Shown in pieces: positions 31,309 to 39,723 of a stretch of DNA of 64,000 bases. Both the position numbers and the translations under genes were made by a program. Where the stretch lies: NCBI RefSeq assembly GCF_000718255.1, contig NZ_JOFJ01000013.1:62001-126000 (forward strand). Direction: 5' to 3'. This DNA comes from Spirillospora albida (GTDB taxonomy: Bacteria > Actinomycetota > Actinomycetes > Streptosporangiales > Streptosporangiaceae). How positions within the stretch are numbered: position 1 is the stretch's first letter; every line of letters begins with the position of its first letter. Under the pieces are notes generated by a model that did no database searches, had not been told where the DNA came from, and was given only the letters and a program-made list of their open reading frames with translations.

Positions 31309-34177
31309 GTTCGCTCCCCCCGAAGTAGCGGTCGACGACCGTCCGCGCCGCCGTCCCGCGGTCGTGCTCGCCGAACCGGGCCGCGAAGGCGCGGCGGCGC
31401 CCGGCGTACGCGGCGCCGAGCTCGTCCAGCCGGCCGAGCGCCGCGATCAGCTCGTCCTCCGTGCGGGTGATCGGGCCGGGCGCGTGCAGCGGCAGGTCGA
31501 AGTATCCGGAGCCGAGGACGTCCTCGTCCGGGACGTGCAGGACGATCGGACGGTCCAGCAGCGCGTAGTCGAACATGACGGACGAATGGTCGGTGACGAG
31601 CGCGTCGGCCAGCAGCAGCAGCGGCGTCACGTCCGGCACGTCCCCGACGTCCCGCATGACCGCGCCCGCCGACGGCGGCACGGGCGTCATACGGGTCAGG
31701 TAGTGCGGCCGGACGAGCAGGATCAGCTCGCCGCCCAGCTCGCGGGCGAGCCGCTCGGGATCGAGGGGCGGGTCGACGCGGCGGATCGGACGGCCGTCCG
31801 GCCCCTTCCGGAACGTCGGCGCGTACAGCACCACGCGGCGCCCGTCGTCCACCAGGCCCAGCGAGCGGCGCAGCGCGGCGACCTCGTCCGCCAGCTCCGG
31901 ATCGCCGTCCACGCCGTTGACGAGCGGGTCGTTGCGCGGGTACCCGGCGGGCACCAGCTCGCCGCGCACCCCGAGCGCCGACGCGAGCGTCCGGACGTCG
32001 TGACCGGACCGGACGAGGAAGCAGTCCCAGCGGCCGACCATCCGCTCCAGCCGGGCGCGCTCCGACCTCGGGCCCGCCTTCATCGCCGGCTGGTCGCGGC
32101 CCATCCGCTTGTACGCGGACCCGTGCCAGGTCTGGATGTAGGTGGTCTCGTCCCGCTTGCGGAGCCCGTCGGGGAACCCCTGGTTGTCGACCCAGAACGC
32201 GGCGCGCGCGAGCGCCAGGTAGTACGGCCACGACCCCCGGCGGACGAGCTTCGCGTCGCCAGGGAAGCCGCGCGGCGACGACGCGTACGACCACACCGCC
32301 CGCACCGGCCGCCCGGACCTGCGCAGCTCCCGGTACAGGTACTTCGGGCTGTCGGAGTACTGCGCGCCGAGATGGCTCTCGAACACCACGAGGTCCCGCC
32401 GGACGGGCAGCCGGGTCAGCACCCGGTTGAACACGGCCTGCTTCGTCTCGCGGGACGTGAACAGCTCGCGCGCCCTGTGCCGGACCGCGCGGATCCGCCG
32501 CCACGCCCGCCGCCCCGCCGGACTGTAGGCGGCCCGGTACACGGCGGCGCGGGCGAGCCGCGTCCACGGCCTGTGGCCCTCAAGGCCGAACGCGAGGTGC
32601 CCCCGGTCGGTGACGTAGGAGCGCATCCGGTCGGCGGCGAGCCGGGTCATCCGGGGCCGGACCGGCACCGCGACCCCGGCCAGCGGCGGCGCGCCCGGCC
32701 CCTCCCCGGGCCGCGTGATCATCTCGTCGCCGTCGACGTCGACGCGGAGCCGCACGTCCCAGACGGGGTCGATGAACCCCCACGGCCGGACGCGCCGCCG
32801 CGGGTCGAAGTCGGCCCGCCACGTCAGATGGTCGCCGTCGTGCTCGATGGCGGCCGGGATCCTGCCGATACGGGCGGGCCGCCGGCGGTCGTAGAACTCC
32901 AGGGTCGCGCCGAGGTCGGCGTCCGGCGCCACCCGGTCCAGCGGGTTGAGGACGCGCCCCGCCATCTGGACCCGGCCGCGCCGCACGTCCAGCCGCGTCA
33001 CGGTGTTGCCGGGGCTGATCTCGCGGAGCGGCCGCTGGTGGAAGCCGAAGTCGGTGACGTCGAGGACGCGGCGGGCGGCCTCGTCCTGCGGGCGTCCGTC
33101 CGCCGTCGCCCAGAAGACCCGCCCGTCGCGCTCGGTCAGGGGGGTGCGCAGCTCGGGGCGGCGGCCGATCCCGCACTCGGCGGCCGCCAGGGCGCCCGCG
33201 TGGTCGCCCGCCCGGATCTGGAACGCCGCGATCCCGGCGAGGCGGTTCGCCCGCTCGAACACCTCCGGGTCCAGTTCGGACAGGTAGGCGGCAGCGAGGT
33301 CCAGGAACCGCGCCCGGTACAGCGGGTCGCGTCCCCGGAGCTCCCGCAGGTAGAGCAGCAGGTCATGGTTGATGAACTTGGCGTCCTTCGCCCGCTGCGG
33401 CTCGTCCGCGCCGTGCCGGGCGAACAGCGCGTCGATGCGCCGGTGGATCTCCAGCCGGTCGGCGAAGTTCGCGAGCTCGGCCCGCCGGTTCGAGATCGAC
33501 GGCGTCCCCGCCTCCCGCTCGACGAGCCAGTCGTAGACGCGGTGCGGGATCACGGCCGTCCGGCCGGACCGGAGATACGCCTCGGCGGTGAACAGGAGGT
33601 CCTCGTAGTGGAGGTCCTCGGTGAACGCGAGCCCCTTGTCCTCCAGGAAGCCGCGCCGGTACGCCTTGTTCGTCGAGAGCGTGTCGTACAGCAGGTCGGT
33701 CTTCTCCGTCAGCGAGCCGTACACGGCACTGCGCTCGTACAGCCACGGGTACCAGGGGCGCTCCCGGCCCGTCGTGCCGTGCGGGCGGTCCAGGATCACC
33801 CGGGTGCACAGGCCCGACACCAGGTCGGCGCCGGTCTCCTCGGCGGCCGCGACGAGGTTCAGGCAGGCGTGCCGGTCCAGCAGGTCGTCGCTGTCGAGGA
33901 ACATCACGTACCGGCCGTCCGAGCGCTCCACGCCGACGTTGCGGGGGCGGCCGCAGCCGCCCGAGTTCTCCGCCAGCCGCATCGCCCGCACCCGGCCGGG
34001 GTACGCGGCGGCGAGCCGCTCGGCGACACGGCCCGTGCCGTCGGTGCTGGCGTCGTCGACGATCACCGCCTCCACCGAGTGGAGGGACTGGGCGAGCACG
34101 GAGCCCACCGCGCGCGGCAGCCGCCGCGCGTCGTTGTAGGCGATCACCACCACGCTGACATCCGGACGCGTGCGCAT
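31292..34177 (-). CDS. Fused GT2 glycosyltransferase and CDP-glycerol (TagF-like) transferase
   Basis: A 961-residue bifunctional protein. Residues about 1-260 are a GT-A family 2 domain (VSVVVIAYNDARRLPRAV, VDDASTDGTG, metal site MFLDSDDLLD). The middle about 300 residues are beta-rich and Arg-rich, with no named family. Residues about 570-955 are a CDP-glycerol:poly(glycerophosphate) transferase domain (VFESHLGAQYSDSPKYLY, WHGSAYKRMG, TDHSSVMFDYALLDRP). Such fusions build wall teichoic acid or similar phosphate-linked glycans at the inner membrane face. The ATG at 34177 follows GGAAGGGGGG. Longer in-frame starts upstream are less likely. Confidence 0.88.
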   Translation of the reverse strand: MRTRPDVSVVVIAYNDARRLPRAVGSVLAQSLHSVEAVIVDDASTDGTGRVAERLAAAYPGRVRAMRLAENSGGCGRPRNVGVERSDGRYVMFLDSDDLLDRHACLNLVAAAEETGADLVSGLCTRVILDRPHGTTGRERPWYPWLYERSAVYGSLTEKTDLLYDTLSTNKAYRRGFLEDKGLAFTEDLHYEDLLFTAEAYLRSGRTAVIPHRVYDWLVEREAGTPSISNRRAELANFADRLEIHRRIDALFARHGADEPQRAKDAKFINHDLLLYLRELRGRDPLYRARFLDLAAAYLSELDPEVFERANRLAGIAAFQIRAGDHAGALAAAECGIGRRPELRTPLTERDGRVFWATADGRPQDEAARRVLDVTDFGFHQRPLREISPGNTVTRLDVRRGRVQMAGRVLNPLDRVAPDADLGATLEFYDRRRPARIGRIPAAIEHDGDHLTWRADFDPRRRVRPWGFIDPVWDVRLRVDVDGDEMITRPGEGPGAPPLAGVAVPVRPRMTRLAADRMRSYVTDRGHLAFGLEGHRPWTRLARAAVYRAAYSPAGRRAWRRIRAVRHRARELFTSRETKQAVFNRVLTRLPVRRDLVVFESHLGAQYSDSPKYLYRELRRSGRPVRAVWSYASSPRGFPGDAKLVRRGSWPYYLALARAAFWVDNQGFPDGLRKRDETTYIQTWHGSAYKRMGRDQPAMKAGPRSERARLERMVGRWDCFLVRSGHDVRTLASALGVRGELVPAGYPRNDPLVNGVDGDPELADEVAALRRSLGLVDDGRRVVLYAPTFRKGPDGRPIRRVDPPLDPERLARELGGELILLVRPHYLTRMTPVPPSAGAVMRDVGDVPDVTPLLLLADALVTDHSSVMFDYALLDRPIVLHVPDEDVLGSGYFDLPLHAPGPITRTEDELIAALGRLDELGAAYAGRRRAFAARFGEHDRGTAARTVVDRYFGGSERARTA

Positions 34178-34389
34178 GGGCCCCCCTTCCCACTCCCCTT
34201 CGGGAACTGCCAGGGATTCCTTTCCAGGGAGGCCCCGTAGAGGTCCAAGTGCAATCAAAGGTCGTCAATGGATCGGATTACCCAATATTCACACTCAGAC
34301 CACTGAAAGCGACAGATGCCGCATGCCGGACATAGTGCGGCAGGCGTGAAGGACCGGCTCTACCTGGGCGAACACCCGCGACCGGGCGA
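34178..34389. other. Intergenic region, relatively AT-rich, upstream of the transferase operon
   Basis: About 210 bases between the phosphatase stop and the transferase start. It is clearly richer in A/T than its surroundings (for example ATTACCCAATATTCACACTC near 34280) and should hold the leftward transferase promoter. No convincing -35/-10 pair, ORF or hairpin could be assigned. Confidence 0.4.
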
Positions 34390-36279
34390 CTATTCGACGC
34401 GGACGGCGAACAGCGTGGTGTCGTCGGCGGCCCGGTCGTGCTCCATCCGGGCCAGCACCTCGTCCAGCAGGAGCCCCGGACCGGACGAGCATTCCCGCAG
34501 GATGCCGGTCAGCCGCCCGATCTGCTCCTCCAGATCGGCGTCCCTGCGCTCCACCAGCCCGTCCGTGTACAGGAAGATCAAGTCACGGGGCCGCAGCGGC
34601 GTCGTCACCGTCGCGTAGTCCCACCCGGCCACCGCACCCAGCATCGGGTCCGGCGTGTACGGCAGCGGCGTGACGTCGCCGTCCCGCAGGAGGATCGGCG
34701 GCGGATGCCCGGCGCACGTCCACTCGATCACCCGCCGTCCCGGCTCGAACTGCGCGACGACCGCCGTGCCCGTCGCCGGCGGATCCATGTTCCCGACCAG
34801 GTCGTTCAGCCACCCGACCAGCCGGCCGGGCCGCTCCCCCGTCCGGGCGAGCCCGAGCAGGCCGTTGCGGGTCCGCGCCATCGCGGCCGCCGCCGGCAGC
34901 CCGTGCCCAGCCGCGTCCCCGATCGCGACGAGCGCGCGCCCGTCGTCCAGGACCCCCGTCGCGAACCAGTCCCCGCCGATCCGCGCGACGCTCTCCGCCG
35001 CCAGGCTGCGGATCGCGATCCGCAGCCCCGGCAGATCCTCCAGCTGGTCCACGTCCGGCAGGATCGCCCGCCGCAGCGTCACCGCGACCCGCCGCTCCTC
35101 CGCCGTCCGCGCCCGCTGCCGCAGCACCTGCCTGCGCGTCTCCGCCAGCGCCCGCTCGATGCCCCGCCGCCGCGTGATGTCCTGCGACACGATGTTGATC
35201 GAGACCGGCAGCCCCGCGTCGTCCAGGACCGGCTCCGCGAACACCCACAGGTTCCGGAGCCGCCCATCCGGCCCCACCACGCGGTGCTCGGCCTCCACCG
35301 GCTCCCGCCGCGAGAAGAGGGTCTGGACCGCCTCCTCCACCACCGGGACGTCCTCCTCCAGCACGACCTTCGGCAGGTCGTGCGGCATCGGCGGCGCCCC
35401 GTCCGGGTCCAGTCCGTAGTTCGCGAGCATCTGCGGCGTCCAGTCCGCCTCGTCCGTCCCGAGGTCCCACTCCCCGAACCCCATCGACGCGAGCCGCTCC
35501 GCCATCTCCAGCCGCCGCGCCCGCCGGTCCTCCTCCCGGTGGTAGCGCCACGTCAGGCACACCCCCGTCGGCACCCGCACGCACCGCACGCTCGTCCGGG
35601 ACGACCGCGACAGCCCGCCCTGCGCCGTCGAGTACATGATGTCCCGCCCCAGCGGCCGTCCGCTCTCCAGCACCGCGACGTACTCGTCGAACAGCCCGGT
35701 GAGCGCCGCCCCCGGATCCGTCCGCAGCAGCCGCCGCCCCGTCAGCTCATCCCCGCCCCGCCCGAACAGGTCGTGCGCCACCTCGTTGAACGCCGCCTGC
35801 AGGAAGTCCACGACCCGCCCGTCGGCCCCCCGGACCGGCACCAGATGCACCGCCGAGTCGAGCGACCCGTCCAGGACGGCACGCGCCTGCGGATCGTCGG
35901 GCAGCCCCGCGAGCATCTCGGCGTCCCCCGCGGTGCTCTCCGCGAGCACCCGGCGCAGCACGTCCTCCGCCTCCGACACGACGGCCCGCCGCCGCCCCGC
36001 CACCCGAGGCGGCCGCCGCTCCGCGACGACGCCCCCGCCCTGCCCGGCCCCGATGTCCGTCACCACGAGCGCCGCCACCTCGGCGAGCTCCATCTCCAGG
36101 TCCCGCGCCAGCCAGATCAGATGCTGCAGCGCCTCCCCCGGCGGCACCCCGAGCCGCCGCGCCAGCACCACCCGCGCCTCGGACAGGACGGCCCGGTCAT
36201 GCGCGGCGCCCCGCACGTCCTTCAGCCGCGGCATGGCCGCGTGCACACCGGACGGCACCCCGTCCTCCGCATCCGCCAC
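34390..36279 (-). CDS. ANTAR-PAS-PP2C (SpoIIE-type) signalling phosphatase
   Basis: A 629-residue multidomain regulator. Residues about 27-75 resemble an ANTAR RNA-binding helix bundle (SEARVVLARRLGVPPGEALQHL). Two PAS-like domains follow (about 130-250 and 265-385, the second ending in SINIVSQDITRRR), then a PP2C/SpoIIE phosphatase (about 410-629) with metal-binding IGGDWFATGVLDDG and AIGDAAGHGLPAAAAM. Such proteins dephosphorylate anti-anti-sigma factors in response to a sensed signal. No cognate anti-sigma gene is adjacent. The GTG start has GGAGGGGAGG upstream. ANTAR at the N-terminus of a phosphatase is an uncommon order. Confidence 0.87.
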   Translation of the reverse strand: MADAEDGVPSGVHAAMPRLKDVRGAAHDRAVLSEARVVLARRLGVPPGEALQHLIWLARDLEMELAEVAALVVTDIGAGQGGGVVAERRPPRVAGRRRAVVSEAEDVLRRVLAESTAGDAEMLAGLPDDPQARAVLDGSLDSAVHLVPVRGADGRVVDFLQAAFNEVAHDLFGRGGDELTGRRLLRTDPGAALTGLFDEYVAVLESGRPLGRDIMYSTAQGGLSRSSRTSVRCVRVPTGVCLTWRYHREEDRRARRLEMAERLASMGFGEWDLGTDEADWTPQMLANYGLDPDGAPPMPHDLPKVVLEEDVPVVEEAVQTLFSRREPVEAEHRVVGPDGRLRNLWVFAEPVLDDAGLPVSINIVSQDITRRRGIERALAETRRQVLRQRARTAEERRVAVTLRRAILPDVDQLEDLPGLRIAIRSLAAESVARIGGDWFATGVLDDGRALVAIGDAAGHGLPAAAAMARTRNGLLGLARTGERPGRLVGWLNDLVGNMDPPATGTAVVAQFEPGRRVIEWTCAGHPPPILLRDGDVTPLPYTPDPMLGAVAGWDYATVTTPLRPRDLIFLYTDGLVERRDADLEEQIGRLTGILRECSSGPGLLLDEVLARMEHDRAADDTTLFAVRVE

Positions 36280-36539
36280 GCGGCCCTCCCCTCCGGCGAC
36301 GCCCGCACCCGAGAGAAGAAAGGTACATACGCCAGCGAAGGGCGAATCCCATCCCCTTCATCTGCAGTCCAGACCTTTGCCGGACTTTTCGCTAAGCCCC
36401 GGCCCGTTGCCCACCGCGCGCCCGCCGCTTGGCCGGACCCCGACCCGGCACCCCGCCGCGCGCCGCCCGCCACCCCGTTTCCCGGTACGCACGACCCTCG
36501 GGACTGCGCTACAGTAATCACGCCTGCTGCGGCGGGCAC

Positions 36540-36613
36540 CGGGACGTAGCGCAGTTTGGCAGCGCACTTGACTGGGGGTCAAGGGGTCGTGGGTTCAAAT
36601 CCCGCCGTCCCGA
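36540..36613 (+). tRNA. tRNA-Pro (GGG anticodon)
   Basis: A full cloverleaf is visible: acceptor CGGGACG (36540-36546) pairs with CGTCCCG (36606-36612), with discriminator A36613. The anticodon stem CTTGA/TCAAG encloses loop CTGGGGG, so the anticodon is GGG (Pro). The T-arm is GTGGG-TTCAAAT-CCCGC. CCA is not encoded. A TACAGT -10-like element lies at 36510-36515. Confidence 0.95.
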
Positions 36614-36622
36614 CAGCACGAC

Positions 36623-36668
36623 AAGCCCTGTCGACCATGGAGTTCATCCAGGTCAGCAGGGCTTTTGT
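36623..36668 (+). terminator. Rho-independent-like terminator after tRNA-Pro
   Basis: AAGCCCTG (36623-36630) pairs with CAGGGCTT (36657-36664) across a 26-base loop and is followed by TTTGTGT, one of the few T-runs in the window. It starts 10 bases after the tRNA. Confidence 0.6.
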
Positions 36669-36728
36669 GTACGCCCCCACGGGTGGTCATGGTGGAGCTG
36701 CGCAGAAGGGCCTGGCCCAGTGCCCTCG

Positions 36729-37082
36729 CTATTCGGCGGAGCGGAAATAGCGGCGGGCGGGCGCCCGGCATGCAAGCACGAGGATGACCAACGGGACGAT
36801 GAGCCCCAGCACCCCGGCGGGGTCGTCGTTCGCGACACGGCCGAGCTGCCAGAACACGTAGAGGATCTCCAGAGCCAGGATCGCCCCCCACAGCCACCGG
36901 GACGGCCGGCGCGCGATCGCCAGCCCCGCGAGGACTCCGGCCGCGGCGGGCACCGTGACCGCCAGCGCCACCCCGAACCCGCGGGCGCCGCCGACCGCGA
37001 ACCCCGCGTCGAGAGCCGCCATCACCGTGAGCCCGGCGGCGACGAAGAGCAGCACCCGGACGGCCCGCACCGAACTCGGCAT
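36729..37082 (-). CDS. Small integral membrane protein, about four TM helices
   Basis: A 117-residue hydrophobic protein: VRVLLFVAAGLTVMAALDAG, GFGVALAVTVPAAAGVLAGLA, WLWGAILALEILYVFWQL and AGVLGLIVPLVILVLAC are four likely membrane segments, and the tail is basic (RAPARRYF). The ATG at 37082 is preferred because upstream in-frame codons look non-coding; no ribosome binding site supports it strongly. No family is recognised. Confidence 0.65.
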   Translation of the reverse strand: MPSSVRAVRVLLFVAAGLTVMAALDAGFAVGGARGFGVALAVTVPAAAGVLAGLAIARRPSRWLWGAILALEILYVFWQLGRVANDDPAGVLGLIVPLVILVLACRAPARRYFRSAE

Positions 37083-37315
37083 CACACGATATGCGGGCAC
37101 AGCGCCCCTCGCCTTCCCGACCACGACATCGTCGGCGTCGAATCCTAATGCCCCGGCCCGGCCCGGAGAAGAACCGGGCCCGAACACCGGACGTCCACCG
37201 CCTCGAATCCGGGCGACCAGAGGAGGAGGCAGAAAAGCGTTCCCCGATTAGGCCCAGGGGCCCTGGTTCTGCCCATTTCCGCACCCATACGGTCCGCTGC
37301 GGAGGTGACCGCCAG
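37083..37315. other. Intergenic region between divergent genes
   Basis: About 230 bases separating the leftward membrane protein gene from the rightward prepilin-like toxin gene. It contains a GGCCC-AG-GGGCC-type short palindrome near 37252-37264 and the GGAGG ribosome binding site (37301-37305) of the rightward gene. Nothing else was identified. Confidence 0.4.
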
Positions 37316-38599
37316 GTGATCCGCATGTCCGGCCGCGGACGGCCCCCGCAACGGCCCGATCGCGGTGAAGGCCCGGTGAGTTATCTGGCCGTCATTCTGC
37401 TGCTCGCCGTCATCGCCGGCTCCGTCGTCGTCACGGGTGTCTCGGACAGGGTCGTCAAGGGCGTCGAATCCGCGATATGCGAGGTGACGAGCGGAAAGAA
37501 ATGCCAGGAGGACGGCAACGGGACGGCACCGGGACCCGGCCCGGTGGCCGGCCGGCCGTCGCCCGGCCCCACCACGGCGCCGCCCGGCACCGGGAGCACG
37601 CCCCCGCCCAAGCTCAAGGACACCGCCACCGGGGTCACGCAGGGGAAGCCCGACAACGGCAACTGCTACGAGTGGCTCGACTGGCTCTGCGCCGGGGTGG
37701 ACGGCCTGCGGCTCGGCACGGTGGACGCGGGCAAGGACATCTGGGACGGGGTGACGTTCGCGGGCTGTCTCCTGCACATCTGCAGCCATGACGGCTTCAA
37801 GAGCAACTGGGGCAGTATCGGGGCGCTCTTCACCACCAATCCGGTCACCACCGCGAGCACGATCTGGGACGAGGCCACGAAACCCGTCCGCGACGACTGG
37901 AACAACGGGCACAAGGTCCGGTCCGTCTTCCGCGCCATCCCCTCGGCACTCGGCACCATCTTCGGCGGCAAGGGCCTCACCAAACTGAAATACCTCGGCG
38001 GCCGGAAGAAACCGGACGGCGAAGGCGGTGACAAACCGGAGCCGAGACCGTCGCCGACCGGCGCCACCCCCGCGCAGATCAAGGCGATCCTCGGCCGTAT
38101 CGGCGAACCGTCGGGGGTGTTCGTCCCGGGGCGCGGGCACGAACTCCCCTACACATCGCCACCGACGGTCCGCGTCATCAAACCGGGTTCTCCGCTCGAT
38201 CTCGGCACGCTCGATCCGTCGAAGACCTATCTGTGGCTCGTCGATCCGCAGGGGAATTTCCGCGTCGCGCCGGAAACCAGTCCGGAGTACGGCTCGCTCT
38301 TTCCGAAGCGGAACGGCAACGCCCTCAAGCACGGTGACCTCGCGGCCGGTGCGGACGGTGCGCCCACGGGCGGTCCCTTGCGCCCGCCCGCCCGGATGGG
38401 CGGCGAGCTGAAGGCGGAGCTCGGTCCCGACGGGAGGCCCACCGGGCGGTGGCTGCTGGACGACAATTCGTCCTACGCTTTCCCCAACACCCGGCTCGAT
38501 GGCAGGAGCCTGGGAGAACCGGAGCTGCGGGCGGTGCACGACCTGCTCGGCACGACCGGAACGGACACCTCCAAGATCGTGGTGAGTCCCCGACGATGA
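37316..38599 (+). CDS. Prepilin-like N-terminus fused to a toxin-like C-terminal domain
   Basis: A 427-residue protein from the GTG at 37316 (GGAGG at 37301); ATG 37325 or GTG 37376 are alternatives. Residues about 15-45 look like a type IVb/Flp prepilin: a basic leader, DRGEGPVSYLAVILLLAVIAG hydrophobic helix (first 20 residues of it are the key part), then SAICEVTSGKKC. A Pro/Gly/Thr-rich linker, a middle domain with paired Cys (NCYEWLDWLC, CLLHIC), a second linker and a C-terminal about 150-residue domain (LKHGDLA, ARMGGELK, WLLDDNSSYAF) follow. That is the layout of polymorphic toxins. No toxin family is firmly recognised. The overlapping downstream gene fits an immunity protein. Confidence 0.65.
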   Translation: MIRMSGRGRPPQRPDRGEGPVSYLAVILLLAVIAGSVVVTGVSDRVVKGVESAICEVTSGKKCQEDGNGTAPGPGPVAGRPSPGPTTAPPGTGSTPPPKLKDTATGVTQGKPDNGNCYEWLDWLCAGVDGLRLGTVDAGKDIWDGVTFAGCLLHICSHDGFKSNWGSIGALFTTNPVTTASTIWDEATKPVRDDWNNGHKVRSVFRAIPSALGTIFGGKGLTKLKYLGGRKKPDGEGGDKPEPRPSPTGATPAQIKAILGRIGEPSGVFVPGRGHELPYTSPPTVRVIKPGSPLDLGTLDPSKTYLWLVDPQGNFRVAPETSPEYGSLFPKRNGNALKHGDLAAGADGAPTGGPLRPPARMGGELKAELGPDGRPTGRWLLDDNSSYAFPNTRLDGRSLGEPELRAVHDLLGTTGTDTSKIVVSPRR

Positions 38600-39723
38600 T
38601 GAGCTCTCCCGCGGGTCCCGCGCCGGTGTACTCGGCCGGTGACCGGGCGGCGCTGCGCGACCTCGGGCCCACGGCCGCCGCGCGCCTCGTCCGGTCGCTG
38701 TGCGAGCGCGTCGAGCGGGACGACCCCGCCTACGGCGACGACCGCCTGATCTCCGTCGGGATGATGCTGTCGGGGGCGCCGCACGGTGCGGCTTCGGCGG
38801 CCGTCGTTGACTGGTTCGCGGAGGGCCCCTCGCCCGCACGGTCGGAGACGGCGTGCGCGCTGCTGCGCGGCCTGTGGTTCCGCCGGGGCACCGCGCGGTG
38901 CTCCGACGACGGGATCGTCCGGCTCGTCGAGGGACATCGGGGCCTGGCGCTCGGGGACGCGGCGGCGTGGGATCTGGCGCGGACCCTGTTCCGTGCGGCG
39001 GTGTGCGGCACGGATCACGCCCCCGCCGTCGTGGACCTGCTGTGGGACGCCGTCGGCGGGCAGGGGCGGGACCGGCTCCGGGCGCTGGCCGACACGGGCG
39101 GCGCGCTGCTGACCTATCCGGAATGGCGGGCGCTCTCGCTGCTGCACCTCGCGGAGCATCACACCGTCCTCGGCACGCTCGGCGAGCCCGCGGTCGCGCT
39201 GCTGGTCGAGGAGGTCGGTGAGCGCTTCGCGCGGGCTCATCCCGGCCACGACGCGGAGGAGCTGAGCTCGTTCGGCGCCGCGCTGGCGAACGCCCGGCCG
39301 GGCCACCGTGCCGCCGGGCACGTGCTCGCGTGGCTGGAGGCCGGGCCGTCCCCCGTCCGGCTGGAGATCGCGAGTGTCCTGCTCAGCCTGCTGTGGGCCC
39401 GCCCGGTCGCCGGGGCCGGACGCGACGATCAGGTAGCGCGGTTCCTCGATGCGGGGGACCGCTTCCGGCACGAGCCGGAGGAGTGGAGCGACGAGGCGGA
39501 GTACCACTTCGCGAACGCGCTGGTGTTCGCCGCCGGGCCGGAGTCCGGCGCGGCGCTCGACGCCCGGATCCGGCGGGAGTTCGACACGGCGACGGCCCGG
39601 CTGCCGGGCGTCATGGGCGACGTGCTCCGGGGACGGCTCGCCGCGCGCGCTGAGCGGCGGGAGCCGTCCCCGTCGCGGCTCACAGGTGGTCGGCCACCAG
39701 GTCGGCGAACTCCTCCGGGGTGA
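38596..39723 (+). CDS. Alpha-helical repeat-like protein, candidate immunity protein
   Basis: A 375-residue soluble protein, almost entirely predicted helices, with two similar phrases about 190 residues apart (VVDWFAEGPSPARSETACALL and VLAWLEAGPSPVRLEIASVLL, each quoted in part), pointing to an internal duplication of HEAT-like repeats. The ATG at 38596 overlaps the toxin-like gene stop (ATGA), so the two are coupled. This fits an immunity protein for the upstream toxin candidate, but no family confirms it. The 3' end overlaps ligA by 44 bases on the opposite strand. Confidence 0.65.
   Translation: MMSSPAGPAPVYSAGDRAALRDLGPTAAARLVRSLCERVERDDPAYGDDRLISVGMMLSGAPHGAASAAVVDWFAEGPSPARSETACALLRGLWFRRGTARCSDDGIVRLVEGHRGLALGDAAAWDLARTLFRAAVCGTDHAPAVVDLLWDAVGGQGRDRLRALADTGGALLTYPEWRALSLLHLAEHHTVLGTLGEPAVALLVEEVGERFARAHPGHDAEELSSFGAALANARPGHRAAGHVLAWLEAGPSPVRLEIASVLLSLLWARPVAGAGRDDQVARFLDAGDRFRHEPEEWSDEAEYHFANALVFAAGPESGAALDARIRREFDTATARLPGVMGDVLRGRLAARAERREPSPSRLTGGRPPGRRTPPG

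Noticed and set aside
36540..36664. tRNA-Pro as an attachment site of an integrated element
   Set aside because: No integrase, excisionase or second copy of the tRNA 3' end was seen within the following genes. The inverted repeat after it is better read as a terminator.
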